Positions 8,360 to 17,285 of a DNA stretch of 56,771 nt are shown here, piece by piece (the stretch's first letter is position 1; every line of letters begins with the position of its first letter). The notes beneath the pieces are model-generated. The model saw nothing but the letters and a program-made list of their open reading frames with translations. It did not search any database and was not told the origin of the DNA. A program made the translations under genes and the position numbers. The DNA is from Acidimicrobiaceae bacterium (GTDB lineage Bacteria; Actinomycetota; Acidimicrobiia; Acidimicrobiales; RAAP-2): assembly GCA_003152015.1 (NCBI GenBank), contig PLZF01000049.1:1-56771 (forward strand). Direction: 5' to 3'.

Positions 8360-8950
8360 ATGACGAAACGGCCCGGGACGATCAAATATCTGTGGCTGCT
8401 CCGCCATGGGAAGGCCGCGCCGAATGGCCTTCAGGGTGGAGGCGACAAAGAGCGGCCGCTGACGGGGCGAGGGCGAAGGGACGCCACGGCCTTTGGACAT
8501 CGGCTGGCGGCAGGAAGGGGCGTTTTCGGGCTCCATGACGTTCCGCTTCCGGATGTGGCCATCTGCTCGGCGGCATCCAGGACCCGCGAGACCGCCGATC
8601 TGGTTCTGGTGGCAATGGGAAAGGAGATACCCCTTGAGTCGTTCCACTCGCTCTACGGTGCCGGTCCCGCCACGGTGCTTCAGTACATCCGGGAACTCGA
8701 TGACAGCAGGGAGAGTGCACTGGTGGTCGGCCACAATCCGACCATGTACCAACTGGCGTGGGAGTTATTGCCGCGTGCCGACATTGAGTCCGACGGTGAT
8801 GATGCGGGTACCGGGGGAGGCCGGTCGACCCTCCAGAACCACGGTTTTCCCACCTGCGCGCTGGCGGTGCTCCGGCTCGAGGTGGCGTCGTGGGGGGACG
8901 TCGACCATGAGTGTGGTTCGTTGGCCGGAGTGGTCAGTCCGCCGTACTGA
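8360..8950 (+). CDS. SixA-like histidine phosphatase
   Basis: Member of the histidine phosphatase superfamily, SixA branch (phosphohistidine phosphatases). The 196-aa protein carries the catalytic LLRHGKA near residue 14, a SRTRETAD-like helix, and the second catalytic His in VVGHNP. It is slightly longer than E. coli SixA because of an Asp/Gly-rich insert (about 145-155). The physiological substrate cannot be deduced. It is convergent with the large methyltransferase, 17 bp away. Confidence 0.85.
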   Translation: MTKRPGTIKYLWLLRHGKAAPNGLQGGGDKERPLTGRGRRDATAFGHRLAAGRGVFGLHDVPLPDVAICSAASRTRETADLVLVAMGKEIPLESFHSLYGAGPATVLQYIRELDDSRESALVVGHNPTMYQLAWELLPRADIESDGDDAGTGGGRSTLQNHGFPTCALAVLRLEVASWGDVDHECGSLAGVVSPPY

Positions 8951-8967
8951 CCGGCTCGGCAGGGGTC

Positions 8968-10983
8968 TCAGCTCCCCGATGGGTGGGAGTTCCGCCGGAA
9001 CAGTTGAGACACGGCGCGGAGCGGACGGGTGATCTTCCAGCTCGAGGATGACTTGATCCGGACGAATTCGGCCACATGGGCATCCAGATCGATGCGGGCG
9101 TTGCCAAGTTCGGTCTGCGAGGTAGCCAATTGGCCGAGGAGGTTCGACAAGGCGTCAGCGTTACTCTCGACCACCGTCTGATGCGCGCTGACCAGCGCGT
9201 CATGGCTGTCGACAAGGGTTCCGTAGGCCGCACCCATGCGACTCAATTCGGCCTCCAGCGCCGCCCGGGCACCCCCCCCCGGGTTGTGTTGTGAACTCCG
9301 GGCCAGAGGACGACGCAGCTCGTCCCAGAGCACCGCTTCTTGCATGGCCACGGCTTCCTCCCGGGTGGTCGGCTCTGGAGTCTGCAAGGAGACTTCGGCT
9401 TGAAATGCGGCCTCACTGGCCACCGCGTCGGCGATCCAGCTTCCATCCGCCGGCAGGCCGATCAGCGTTCCCACGTACCGGACGACCGCCTCGACGGTGA
9501 AGGCTCCCCATCGGCTGGGCTTGGTCATCCGTGACAATCGCTGCCCGGTGACCAGTGCGCCGCGGGCTACTACCGCCTCTCGGGCGATGCCCCTCTGAAC
9601 GAACTTGGAGTCAATGACCCGAAGAGTCCCGTCGGGAAGTGCCACCAGATTGTGTGGCAGCAGATCGATGGGGACAGGTTGCCCCTGTTCAAATTCATCG
9701 GACAGTAAGTCGGTCCATCGACCCAGCCAATCGATGAGCTCCTTGTCGTTGGCGTGGCTGAGCAGAACCAGAAAATCAGTCCCTCCGGTCCACGGCGTTC
9801 TCCCCAGTTGGAGCTGCACAGGCGTGTCGGACGGAGACTCCCGACCCGTGGTCGAGCCGTAATCGATCGGGGTGTTTGACCCTGCCCCATCGGCGGCGAA
9901 GGCGCGACGATCGAAGACGATGGAGTCATCTTGGTTGACTACCCGAGTCTCGGAGGCATACGCGGCTCGCCGTGCTGTCGAGTAGTAAGCGGCCAGCAGG
10001 TCGGGGGGCCAGAGGGGGCTGAGCGGTTGGCGGGAGGCCAGGATCACAAAGGAGTTGGCGGTCTGGGCTCCCAGCCCTGCTTCGATCATGGTGCGCCACA
10101 CCGCTCCCTCGTTGGCGACGCGGTCGACGGCCCCGCCCCAGTCGGGACTGGGGAAATGCGGAATGCGATATGCCAGCGACTCGTCGGCCCCCAGAAGCTC
10201 ATCGGCCATGACAATCCGGGTGAGCTTGTAATCGGGGAACGCTCCGAACACCCGAGGGGTGAGACTGGTCTGGAGGATCAGACTTTCCAGCTCACTGCGA
10301 GAGAAGGTGCGGGCCAGCGACCCGTTCGGATAGCCCTCCAACGAATCGAACGGGCGGTTCGAGTGGTCTTCGGGGGCCCCGGATAGATATTTGACCCCAA
10401 TCCGGTTTTCGATGGCCACCAGCAGGGTTCCATCGTCAGTCAACAGGGACGTGGCTCGGTGAAGGAACTTCTCGTAGGGTGCCAGGTCGGGGGAGCCCGA
10501 CCCCACATATTCGAGCACACCCACCAACACGATGACGTCGTAGACGTTTACGCCGGGGACATCGAACAAATCCCCCACGAACACCTCGACACCGGGCAGA
10601 TCGCGGGTGCGGGTGCGGGCGACTCTGGCCCGGGCAGGAACCGGCTCGACCGCGTCAACCAGGTCACACTCCTCACCGAGGTACCGGGTGATCGCCCCGC
10701 ATCCCGCACCAACCTCGAGCACCCTGAACGTGCGTTGCAGGGCCAGGGGTCGCAAGACGTTGGCCCGATCGTGACTCAGGTGGTACCGCTCCGGCCAGGT
10801 CTGCGCACTTCCGGCCAGTTCGTCGCTTGTCGAACTGAGATCGTCGGCACCCTCAATGATGTCGAACAGACGCTGCTCGGCGCCGTCGAGATAGTGAAAC
10901 GGCGTGACTGAGAGAATTCGACACCCGTCCTCGTCGACCGAGGCACCGATTTGCCGCAGCGGCGTGGTGGCGAGTTCGCTCAT
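8968..10983 (-). CDS. Methyltransferase with kinase-like region and coiled coil (WbdD-like layout)
   Basis: A 671-aa multidomain protein. Residues about 55-290 form a class I SAM methyltransferase: motif I VLEVGAGCG (88-96), then VEPVPAR and IENRIGVKYL. A middle region contains VPIDLLPHNLV...LRVIDSKF (about 437-462), resembling a kinase catalytic loop (D-x4-N, then a DFG-like ID). Residues about 575-640 are heptad-rich, and the tail has SSSWKITRPLR, a motif seen at the ends of polysaccharide-assembly enzymes. This recalls WbdD, the O-antigen terminator with methyltransferase, kinase and coiled coil. The start ATG at 10983 is preferred over TTG at 10995 because GGGAG sits 12 bases upstream of it. 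It stands alone, with no polysaccharide cluster. Confidence 0.7.
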   Translation of the reverse strand: MSELATTPLRQIGASVDEDGCRILSVTPFHYLDGAEQRLFDIIEGADDLSSTSDELAGSAQTWPERYHLSHDRANVLRPLALQRTFRVLEVGAGCGAITRYLGEECDLVDAVEPVPARARVARTRTRDLPGVEVFVGDLFDVPGVNVYDVIVLVGVLEYVGSGSPDLAPYEKFLHRATSLLTDDGTLLVAIENRIGVKYLSGAPEDHSNRPFDSLEGYPNGSLARTFSRSELESLILQTSLTPRVFGAFPDYKLTRIVMADELLGADESLAYRIPHFPSPDWGGAVDRVANEGAVWRTMIEAGLGAQTANSFVILASRQPLSPLWPPDLLAAYYSTARRAAYASETRVVNQDDSIVFDRRAFAADGAGSNTPIDYGSTTGRESPSDTPVQLQLGRTPWTGGTDFLVLLSHANDKELIDWLGRWTDLLSDEFEQGQPVPIDLLPHNLVALPDGTLRVIDSKFVQRGIAREAVVARGALVTGQRLSRMTKPSRWGAFTVEAVVRYVGTLIGLPADGSWIADAVASEAAFQAEVSLQTPEPTTREEAVAMQEAVLWDELRRPLARSSQHNPGGGARAALEAELSRMGAAYGTLVDSHDALVSAHQTVVESNADALSNLLGQLATSQTELGNARIDLDAHVAEFVRIKSSSSWKITRPLRAVSQLFRRNSHPSGS

Positions 10984-11089
10984 TGCTGAAGTCAACTCCC
11001 ATGTTCTGTGAGAAAGCCAGGTGAATATCCGGGCGCTCGGGTCATGGGGGCCCGGATGGAGGCGTCGGCGATCGGCGGGATGTCCCTAT

Positions 11090-12271
11090 TTACAGCGTGC
11101 GGAGCACCGCGGCGTCGCCTTGGCCGCCACCGCCGCACAGGCTGACGGCCGCCGTTCCCCCGCCCCGACGCTTGAGCTCGAGAAGAGCCGTCAATGCCAA
11201 TCGGGTCCCAGACATGCCCACCGGATGCCCGAATGCGATGGCACCCCCATTGACGTTGACCTTCTCCTCGGAAATTCCGAGGTCATCGGCAGAAGCCAGG
11301 CCCACCGCGGCGAACGCTTCATTGATCTCGAACAGATCGATGTCGCTGACCGACAGACCGGCCTTGGCCAAGGCCACCGATGTGGCGTGGGACGGCTGAT
11401 TGAGAAGCGATGGGCCGGGGCCGGCCACTTGGCCGTAGCTGACCAGTTCGCCCAACGGAGACAGACCCAGTTCTTCGGCTTTGGCCTTGGACATCACGAT
11501 GACGGCGGCGCCACCATCGGAAATCTGCGATGCGTTACCGGCGGTGATGGTGCCACTCTTATCGAAGGCGGGCCGGAGCTTGCCCAGGGATTCGGCAGTG
11601 GTTTCGGGCCGAACTCCCTCATCGGTGTCGACGATGATCGGGTCACCCTTTCGCTGGGGCACGTTGACCGCGACGATCTCTTCGCTGAACTTGCCGTCCT
11701 TGATGGCGGCCGCGGCCCGCTCGTGGGAGAGCGCACTGAAGGCATCTTGGCGTTCCCGGGAGACCCCGTTGGCTCCGTTGTAGCGCTCGGTCCCGAGTCC
11801 CATGGCGCACTGGTCGAAGGCGCAGAACAGACCGTCGTACATCATCGAGTCGACAAGGGTGCCGTCACCGATCCGGTATCCGGCCCGGGCCCCGGGCAGC
11901 AGGTAGGGAGCCTGGGTCATCGATTCCATGCCGCCGGCCACCACAATGTCAGCCTCGCCGGCATTGATCAGCAGGTCGGCCAAGTAGATGGCGTTCAAAC
12001 CCGAAAGGCAGACCTTGTTCACGGTGGTCGCCGGCACGGTCATGGGGATCCCGGCCTTGGCCGCGGCCTGACGCGCGGTGATCTGCCCGGTCCCGGCCAG
12101 GATCACCTGTCCCATAAATACGTAGTCGACCTGTTCGGGCTTGATCCCGGCACGCTCCAGCGCGGCGGCAATGGCGAAGCCACCGAGCTCGGTGGCAGCG
12201 AAGCCACCCAGTGCGCCCGACAATTTGCCGATCGGGGTACGGGCACCAGCGACGATAACGGAACCGGACAT
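11090..12271 (-). CDS. Acetyl-CoA C-acetyltransferase (thiolase)
   Basis: Biosynthetic-type thiolase that condenses two acetyl-CoA to acetoacetyl-CoA, or cleaves it. The 393-aa length is typical. The nucleophile Cys88 lies in NKVCLSG, followed by NEAFAAV, GGAIAFGHPVGMSG (catalytic His) and CGGGGQGDA (second Cys). A strong GGAGG lies five bases before the ATG. The gene is divergent from crotonyl-CoA carboxylase/reductase, and their shared 134-bp gap probably holds both promoters. In context it is the first step of the ethylmalonyl-CoA pathway, though a beta-oxidation role is also possible. Confidence 0.93.
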   Translation of the reverse strand: MSGSVIVAGARTPIGKLSGALGGFAATELGGFAIAAALERAGIKPEQVDYVFMGQVILAGTGQITARQAAAKAGIPMTVPATTVNKVCLSGLNAIYLADLLINAGEADIVVAGGMESMTQAPYLLPGARAGYRIGDGTLVDSMMYDGLFCAFDQCAMGLGTERYNGANGVSRERQDAFSALSHERAAAAIKDGKFSEEIVAVNVPQRKGDPIIVDTDEGVRPETTAESLGKLRPAFDKSGTITAGNASQISDGGAAVIVMSKAKAEELGLSPLGELVSYGQVAGPGPSLLNQPSHATSVALAKAGLSVSDIDLFEINEAFAAVGLASADDLGISEEKVNVNGGAIAFGHPVGMSGTRLALTALLELKRRGGGTAAVSLCGGGGQGDAAVLRTL

Positions 12272-12405
12272 GATGACCTCCGGGGCCTGACGGCCCGATT
12301 AGGCGGCGACCCTCCAGGGGTCGAGTTCGCCAACAGACTATCGGTGGTTCAGGCTTGCGGGAACTCGAGGTCCGTCGACCCCATTGCGGACTATCCTCCC
12401 ATCCC

Positions 12406-13746
12406 ATGCAGGAGTTCCTCTCAGCCATCCGATCGGGAGCCCCGGGGGACGAAATCGCCGCCATTCCCCTTCCCGATACCTACCGGGCCGCGTTCGTGTC
12501 ACGGGACGAAGTGGACATGTTCGACGGTCTGGCCACCGAGGACAAGGACCCCCGGAAGTCCCTCCATGTCGGCGACGTCGCCGTCCCCGAGCTCGCACCC
12601 GACGAGGCCTCTATCGCGGTGATGGCCAGCTCCATCAACTTCAACACGGTATGGACGTCGATCTTCGAGCCGCTGCCGACGTTCGGTTTCCTCGACCGCC
12701 TGGGAAAGGAGAGCACCTGGGGTTCCCGGCACGCCCTTCCCTACCATGTGGTCGGATCTGATGCCTCGGGAGTGGTGCTGCGAACCGGGTCCGCCGTCCG
12801 CAACTGGAAGCCCGGCGACCGGGTCACCGTGCATTGCAACTATGTCGACGATCAGAGCCCGTCGTCGCACGACGACTCGATACTGGCCGACAACCAACGG
12901 ATCTGGGGTTTCGAGACCAACTTCGGGGGCCTCGCCGACCTGGCAGTGGTCAAGGCCAATCAGCTGATGCCCAAGCCCAGGCACTTGAGTTGGGAAGAGG
13001 CGGCTGTCAATGCCCTCTGCAACTCCACCTCCTATCGCATGTTGGTGTCGAAGAACGGTGCCGCCATGCAGCAGGGCGACAGAGTGCTGGTGTGGGGAGC
13101 CTCGGGAGGGCTCGGGGCCTACGCCGTACAGTACGTGCTCAACGGCGGCGGCATACCCGTCGGCGTGGTGTCCTCACCCGGGAAGGCTGAGCTCCTGCAC
13201 GATCTGGGCGTCGAGGCGGTCATCGACCGCAAGGAGGCTGGCTACAAGTTCTGGAAGGACGAGCACACTCAAGATGAGTCCGAGTGGCGCCGTCTGGGCA
13301 AGGACATCCGGAAACTGGTCGGCGATGATGTCGACATCGTGTTCGAGCACCCGGGCCGCCAAACCATGGGCGCATCGGTGTTCGCCGCCAAGCGGGGGGG
13401 AATGATCATGACCTGTGCGGCGACCTCGGGCTACATGATCGAGTATGACAATCGGCATCTGTGGATGAAGCTGAAGACCATCAAGGGGTCCCACTTCGCC
13501 AACTACCGGGAAGCGTGGGACGCCAACCAGTTGGTATGCCAAGGGAAGATCCTTCCCCCGCTGTCGGCGGTCCATACCCTCGAGCACGTGGGTGATGCCG
13601 CCTATCAGGTCCACAAGAATCTTCACGAGGGCAAAATCGGTGTGCTGTGCCTGGCCCCGGAAGAAGGGTTGGGGATCGACGACCCCGAGTTCCGGGCGCA
13701 GGTGGGAGAAGATCGGATCACCCTGTTCAGGAGGCACGGCGCATGA
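12406..13746 (+). CDS. ccrA: Crotonyl-CoA carboxylase/reductase
   Basis: NADPH-dependent reductive carboxylation of crotonyl-CoA to ethylmalonyl-CoA, the signature reaction of the ethylmalonyl-CoA pathway. The 446-aa product is a medium-chain dehydrogenase/reductase without zinc. The Ccr-specific N-terminus (SSINFNTVWTSIFEP), WGFETNFGG, the nucleotide-binding VWGASGGLGAYAVQ, and the C-terminal FEHPGRQT and KGSHFANYREAW segments are diagnostic against ordinary enoyl reductases. I chose ATG 12406 over the upstream frame start. The stop overlaps the epimerase start (ATGA), so the two are co-translated. Confidence 0.94.
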   Translation: MQEFLSAIRSGAPGDEIAAIPLPDTYRAAFVSRDEVDMFDGLATEDKDPRKSLHVGDVAVPELAPDEASIAVMASSINFNTVWTSIFEPLPTFGFLDRLGKESTWGSRHALPYHVVGSDASGVVLRTGSAVRNWKPGDRVTVHCNYVDDQSPSSHDDSILADNQRIWGFETNFGGLADLAVVKANQLMPKPRHLSWEEAAVNALCNSTSYRMLVSKNGAAMQQGDRVLVWGASGGLGAYAVQYVLNGGGIPVGVVSSPGKAELLHDLGVEAVIDRKEAGYKFWKDEHTQDESEWRRLGKDIRKLVGDDVDIVFEHPGRQTMGASVFAAKRGGMIMTCAATSGYMIEYDNRHLWMKLKTIKGSHFANYREAWDANQLVCQGKILPPLSAVHTLEHVGDAAYQVHKNLHEGKIGVLCLAPEEGLGIDDPEFRAQVGEDRITLFRRHGA

Positions 13747-14153
13747 CCGAGGCTCTCCTCACCGAAATCGACCACGTAGCCATCGCCGTCCAGGACCTCG
13801 AGGCGGCCATCGCCTACTACGCCGATACCTTCGGTGCCACAGTGGCCCACCGCGAGCGCATCGACTCTGACGGGGTGGAAGAGGTGTTGCTGAAGGTGGC
13901 CGACAGCTATATCCAGCTCCTGACCCCCACCTCGGAGACGTCTCCGGTCGCCAAGTACCTCGAAAAGAAGGGTGAGGGCCTCCATCACGTCGGGTACCGG
14001 GTGGCTGACTGTGCCGCCGCCCTCCAATCGGTGAAGGACCACGGAGGCCGGGTCATCGACGAGCAACCCCGTCCCGGCTCGAGAGGGACCACCGTGGCGT
14101 TTGTCCATCCGAAGGGTGCATTCGGGACGCTGATCGAACTCGTCGAAGAGTAA
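13743..14153 (+). CDS. mce: Methylmalonyl/ethylmalonyl-CoA epimerase
   Basis: Vicinal-oxygen-chelate enzyme that interconverts the (2R) and (2S) epimers of methylmalonyl-CoA and ethylmalonyl-CoA. The 136-aa protein has the metal-binding His in IDHVAIAV, a second in LHHVGYRV, and C-terminal IELVEE with the metal-binding Glu. It starts within the ccrA stop (ATGA overlap). The product of Ccr is the substrate expected here, supporting a pathway role rather than only propionate use. Confidence 0.92.
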   Translation: MTEALLTEIDHVAIAVQDLEAAIAYYADTFGATVAHRERIDSDGVEEVLLKVADSYIQLLTPTSETSPVAKYLEKKGEGLHHVGYRVADCAAALQSVKDHGGRVIDEQPRPGSRGTTVAFVHPKGAFGTLIELVEE

Positions 14154-14180
14154 CCGGCTCCCCTGGTTGGGTGCCCGGTC

Positions 14181-15224
14181 CTACCTGCCGGAGCCGTCGA
14201 TGGAGACGAGGGCGCCGGGAGCGCCAAGCGCGGCCCACACCGTCCCGCCCTGATTCAGCAGTTGTCGGGGTGCTCCGGGCAGCGTGCCCACATCGGTAAT
14301 GTGAGTGCCGGTCGGCTCATCGATGGAGTAGAGCTGATGAGAGACCCCGTCAGACACCCACAGGTGGTCTCCGTCCAGCGCCGGCGCGATCGCCACCGGA
14401 TCGGTTCCTATTCGGAATGTCCCGAGAGATTGTAGAGAGGCGCGATCGACCTCGGTCACCGAGCCATCACTGGCGTTGGCCACCCACACCGCGCTGGCGG
14501 TGACCGCGAGGCCGATAGGGCCATTCCCGACCTGCACTGTGTGAACCATGAACGATGGTTGGGTGCCGGGGGTGCCGGGGGTGCCGGACGTCGATGTGCC
14601 GTTGGCCGGTGTGACCCGGGTCAGGGTATTGGTCGAACCGGTCACCCACACCCCTGTCCCATCGGCGCTGAGCCGGACAGCCCCGTCAGGCAGGGTGATG
14701 GTGGAGGTCACCGAACCGGAGCCCGTATCGAGGCAGCTCACCGAACCGGCGATCACGCTGGCCACCCATAGGCACCCACCACCGATCGACAAGCTCACCG
14801 GCCCGGCCGGAACCGGAGTCGTGGAGGTGATCCGAGCCGTTTTGGGGTCGACCGCCTCCACGCTATCGGCGACCGAGCTGGCCACCCACAGCTTCCCGCT
14901 TCCGTCGGTCACGGCTGTGGGGCGCCCGGGCATCGCCACTGGCCGGCCGATGGAGTCTCCGCGGGTCGGGTTTACATGGACGAGCCGATTGGACGAATCG
15001 TCGATCACCCATAACCCGTCGGGACCATCGGTCACGCCGGAGAGGGAGGTTGACCGGTACGCCGTTCTGAGGTGGGTGGAGCTGGTCGACGATGTGGCGG
15101 GGGTGACCGCCTTGGACTTTCCAGTGCGCACAGCCACCACGGTGGCGATCACCGCAATCACTACAACCAGACAACTTCCCGCCACCATGGTCCGTCGACT
15201 GAGGCGCCCCAAGGGGATCCTCAA
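14181..15224 (-). CDS. Membrane-anchored seven-bladed beta-propeller protein
   Basis: A 347-aa YncE/Vgb-like propeller of unknown function. An N-terminal transmembrane segment (about 14-32) follows an Arg-rich start. A Ser/Thr linker then leads to seven repeats marked by LWV-type strands: GLWVIDD, KLWVASS, CLWVASV, GVWVTGS, AVWVANA, HLWVSDG and TVWAALG, each followed by a V/D-x-V strand. The domain should lie outside the membrane. The start is TTG, overlapping the permease stop (TTGA); an ATG at 15188 would remove the positive residues before the TM segment. A GTPGTPG linker interrupts blade four. It is the last gene of the Liv-type operon. Confidence 0.75.
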   Translation of the reverse strand: MRIPLGRLSRRTMVAGSCLVVVIAVIATVVAVRTGKSKAVTPATSSTSSTHLRTAYRSTSLSGVTDGPDGLWVIDDSSNRLVHVNPTRGDSIGRPVAMPGRPTAVTDGSGKLWVASSVADSVEAVDPKTARITSTTPVPAGPVSLSIGGGCLWVASVIAGSVSCLDTGSGSVTSTITLPDGAVRLSADGTGVWVTGSTNTLTRVTPANGTSTSGTPGTPGTQPSFMVHTVQVGNGPIGLAVTASAVWVANASDGSVTEVDRASLQSLGTFRIGTDPVAIAPALDGDHLWVSDGVSHQLYSIDEPTGTHITDVGTLPGAPRQLLNQGGTVWAALGAPGALVSIDGSGR

Positions 15225-17215
15225 CCGTCGACCACCCCAACCCCCATCTCCATGGCCGTTCCCACGCCCACTCCGGCTCCCACGCCCACGCCGGTCTCCG
15301 CACCGATCCCGGCTCCCGTGCCGTTAGCAGTGGCTCCGGTCGCGGTGGCCCCGGATCCCACGCCGGATCCGGGGAACCGGCCCATGATGGCGTCCCGGTA
15401 TTCACGGATCTTGGAGTACAGCCAGGGCATGACCCCGTCAGGGTTTGACCCCAGCAAGACGCCGGCGACGCCGGCGCCGAGGAGGACCTCTCCGCCCAAC
15501 AACCCGAACAAGACACCGCCGAAGAGCGCTCCGCTGGCGGTGGCCACCCCCAAGACAACCACGAGGATCAGAATGGGAAGGCTCTGCAACATCAGGAAGT
15601 CGGTGCTTCCGGCCACGGTCACCATGGCACCGTAGAGGGCGCCGGCCACCCCGGCGATGGCCGCCGATAAAGTGAACACGATCAATTTGGTGGTGGTGAG
15701 GTTGAGCCCGAGCGTGGCACACGCCGCCTCGCTGTCCTTCATGGCTGACAGCACGCGGCCGAAAGGACCTCGACGCATGGCCAGGAGGGCGGCAGAAAGT
15801 AGAGCGAAGACAACGGCCAGGAAGATCACGTACGAGCGATCGGTGGAAATATGAATGCCGAAGAATGTGGGACGGGGGATATTCACCGAGCCGTTGTAGC
15901 CGAAGGCAGTCGACGAAGGAAAGAACATGTCGTCCATGGCCGCGGCGAATGCCAGGGTGGCCAGGGCCAGATAAAGCCCCCGTAACCTGAGCGCCGGAAG
16001 GGCGATCAGGCCTCCGACCACGCCGGCCAACACCGCGGCGGCGAGCAGCCCCCAGGGTGATCCCCCATGCCCCAACCTCGACATCGCGAATGCGCCCAAC
16101 CCGGCGAAGGTCATCTGGCACAAAGACACTTGACCACCCCAGCCGGTCAAGGGCACCAGTGACAACATCACCAGCGCCAGAGCCAATCCGGTACCGAGGT
16201 GGATCACGTTGGCAATGGACAGCATTCCCGTCGATACCCACACCGCCGCCACCAGAATGACGCCGCCAGCAAAGGTCTTTCGGGCCGACGCCGGACCGGC
16301 CACTCTTCGCCGCACCATCTGGCGAGCACCGCGGATCTTGTCTTGGGGAAGAGCGAGCAAGATGATGAAGAGCAAAATGGCCGGGATGGCCAGGCGCATC
16401 CCCTGCAGGGGTGTGGATGCCCAGATCCCCGAGGTGGGCATGTACCCCTGGGCGTAGGACTGGAGGAGCCCGATCCCGAGAGCGCCGACGAAGGTGAGGG
16501 GAAGGTTGCGGAGACGTCCCACCATGGCCGCGGCGTAGGCGTCGACGATCAGCAGGGTCAACGGCAGTACCGAAAGCTGCAGAGACGGGGCGATGAGGAT
16601 TCCGGCAATCGAAGCCAGCATGGATCCGAGCGCCCACGAATAGGTGCTGATCCGTGCCGGGCGCGCTCCATTGAGGCCGGCAAGCTCCTGGTTGTCCACG
16701 ACGGCACGCATCGACACGCCGGTGCGGGTCCGATACAGAAAGAGCCGGAGGCCGAGAGCGATGGCGATGGCGGCGGCAACGGTGATCACCTGGGCCCAGT
16801 TGACAAAGACGCTACCGGCGTGGAATCCAGCGTTGCCGAAGAATTCCGGGAGAATCCGGGCCTTGGGTTTCCATACCTCGTTCACCATTCCGATGAGAAA
16901 GACCATCAGCGCACCGGTGATGACCAGGGTGACGGCCACCGGCGCCTCACGGACCCGACGGATGAGGACCCGTTCGACGAAGGCTCCAAAGAGCGGGGCG
17001 ATGACCAGAATTACAATGGCCAAGGCCAGCGGTGCCGGCCAATTCCACGCCACCCGGAACTGCCAGTAGACAAACGCCATCACCATCCCGATGGCACCGT
17101 GGGCGATGTTGAAGACGCCCGAGGTGGCGTACGTCACGACCAAGCCGCTGGCGGCCACCGCGTAGGTTGCGCCGATGACGATGCCGATGATGGAAAAGGC
17201 GATGAATTCGTTCAT
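15221..17215 (-). CDS. Fused LivH-LivM branched-chain-type ABC permease
   Basis: The 664-aa membrane protein combines two permeases that are usually separate. Residues about 1-300 form a LivH domain (ATYAVAASGLVVTYATSGVFNIAHGA near the start; GLNGARPARISTYSWALGS in the middle). Residues about 315-620 form LivM (LTGWGGQVSLCQMTFAG, LRLRGLYLALATLAFA, the late GxxG loops). A Gly/Val-rich tail of about 45 residues follows the last helix. The partners are the adjacent SBP and the LivF and LivG ATPases. The substrate is unknown: HAAT-family importers carry amino acids, amides, urea and short carboxylates. Confidence 0.9.
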   Translation of the reverse strand: MNEFIAFSIIGIVIGATYAVAASGLVVTYATSGVFNIAHGAIGMVMAFVYWQFRVAWNWPAPLALAIVILVIAPLFGAFVERVLIRRVREAPVAVTLVITGALMVFLIGMVNEVWKPKARILPEFFGNAGFHAGSVFVNWAQVITVAAAIAIALGLRLFLYRTRTGVSMRAVVDNQELAGLNGARPARISTYSWALGSMLASIAGILIAPSLQLSVLPLTLLIVDAYAAAMVGRLRNLPLTFVGALGIGLLQSYAQGYMPTSGIWASTPLQGMRLAIPAILLFIILLALPQDKIRGARQMVRRRVAGPASARKTFAGGVILVAAVWVSTGMLSIANVIHLGTGLALALVMLSLVPLTGWGGQVSLCQMTFAGLGAFAMSRLGHGGSPWGLLAAAVLAGVVGGLIALPALRLRGLYLALATLAFAAAMDDMFFPSSTAFGYNGSVNIPRPTFFGIHISTDRSYVIFLAVVFALLSAALLAMRRGPFGRVLSAMKDSEAACATLGLNLTTTKLIVFTLSAAIAGVAGALYGAMVTVAGSTDFLMLQSLPILILVVVLGVATASGALFGGVLFGLLGGEVLLGAGVAGVLLGSNPDGVMPWLYSKIREYRDAIMGRFPGSGVGSGATATGATANGTGAGIGAETGVGVGAGVGVGTAMEMGVGVVDG

Positions 17216-17285
17216 TGATTCGATCTGTTCGACACGGTGCGTATCCTTCTCAGCTGGTCGCCGTTATCAGCGATTACCCCCGAAC

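Noticed and set aside
11021-12622. 533-aa plus-strand open frame over the thiolase
   Set aside because: It is antisense to a well-supported thiolase and contains no domain; a high-GC shadow.
16199-17218. 339-aa plus-strand open frame rich in Asp, Gly and His
   Set aside because: Exact antisense of the LivH part of the permease; composition typical of a membrane-gene complement.
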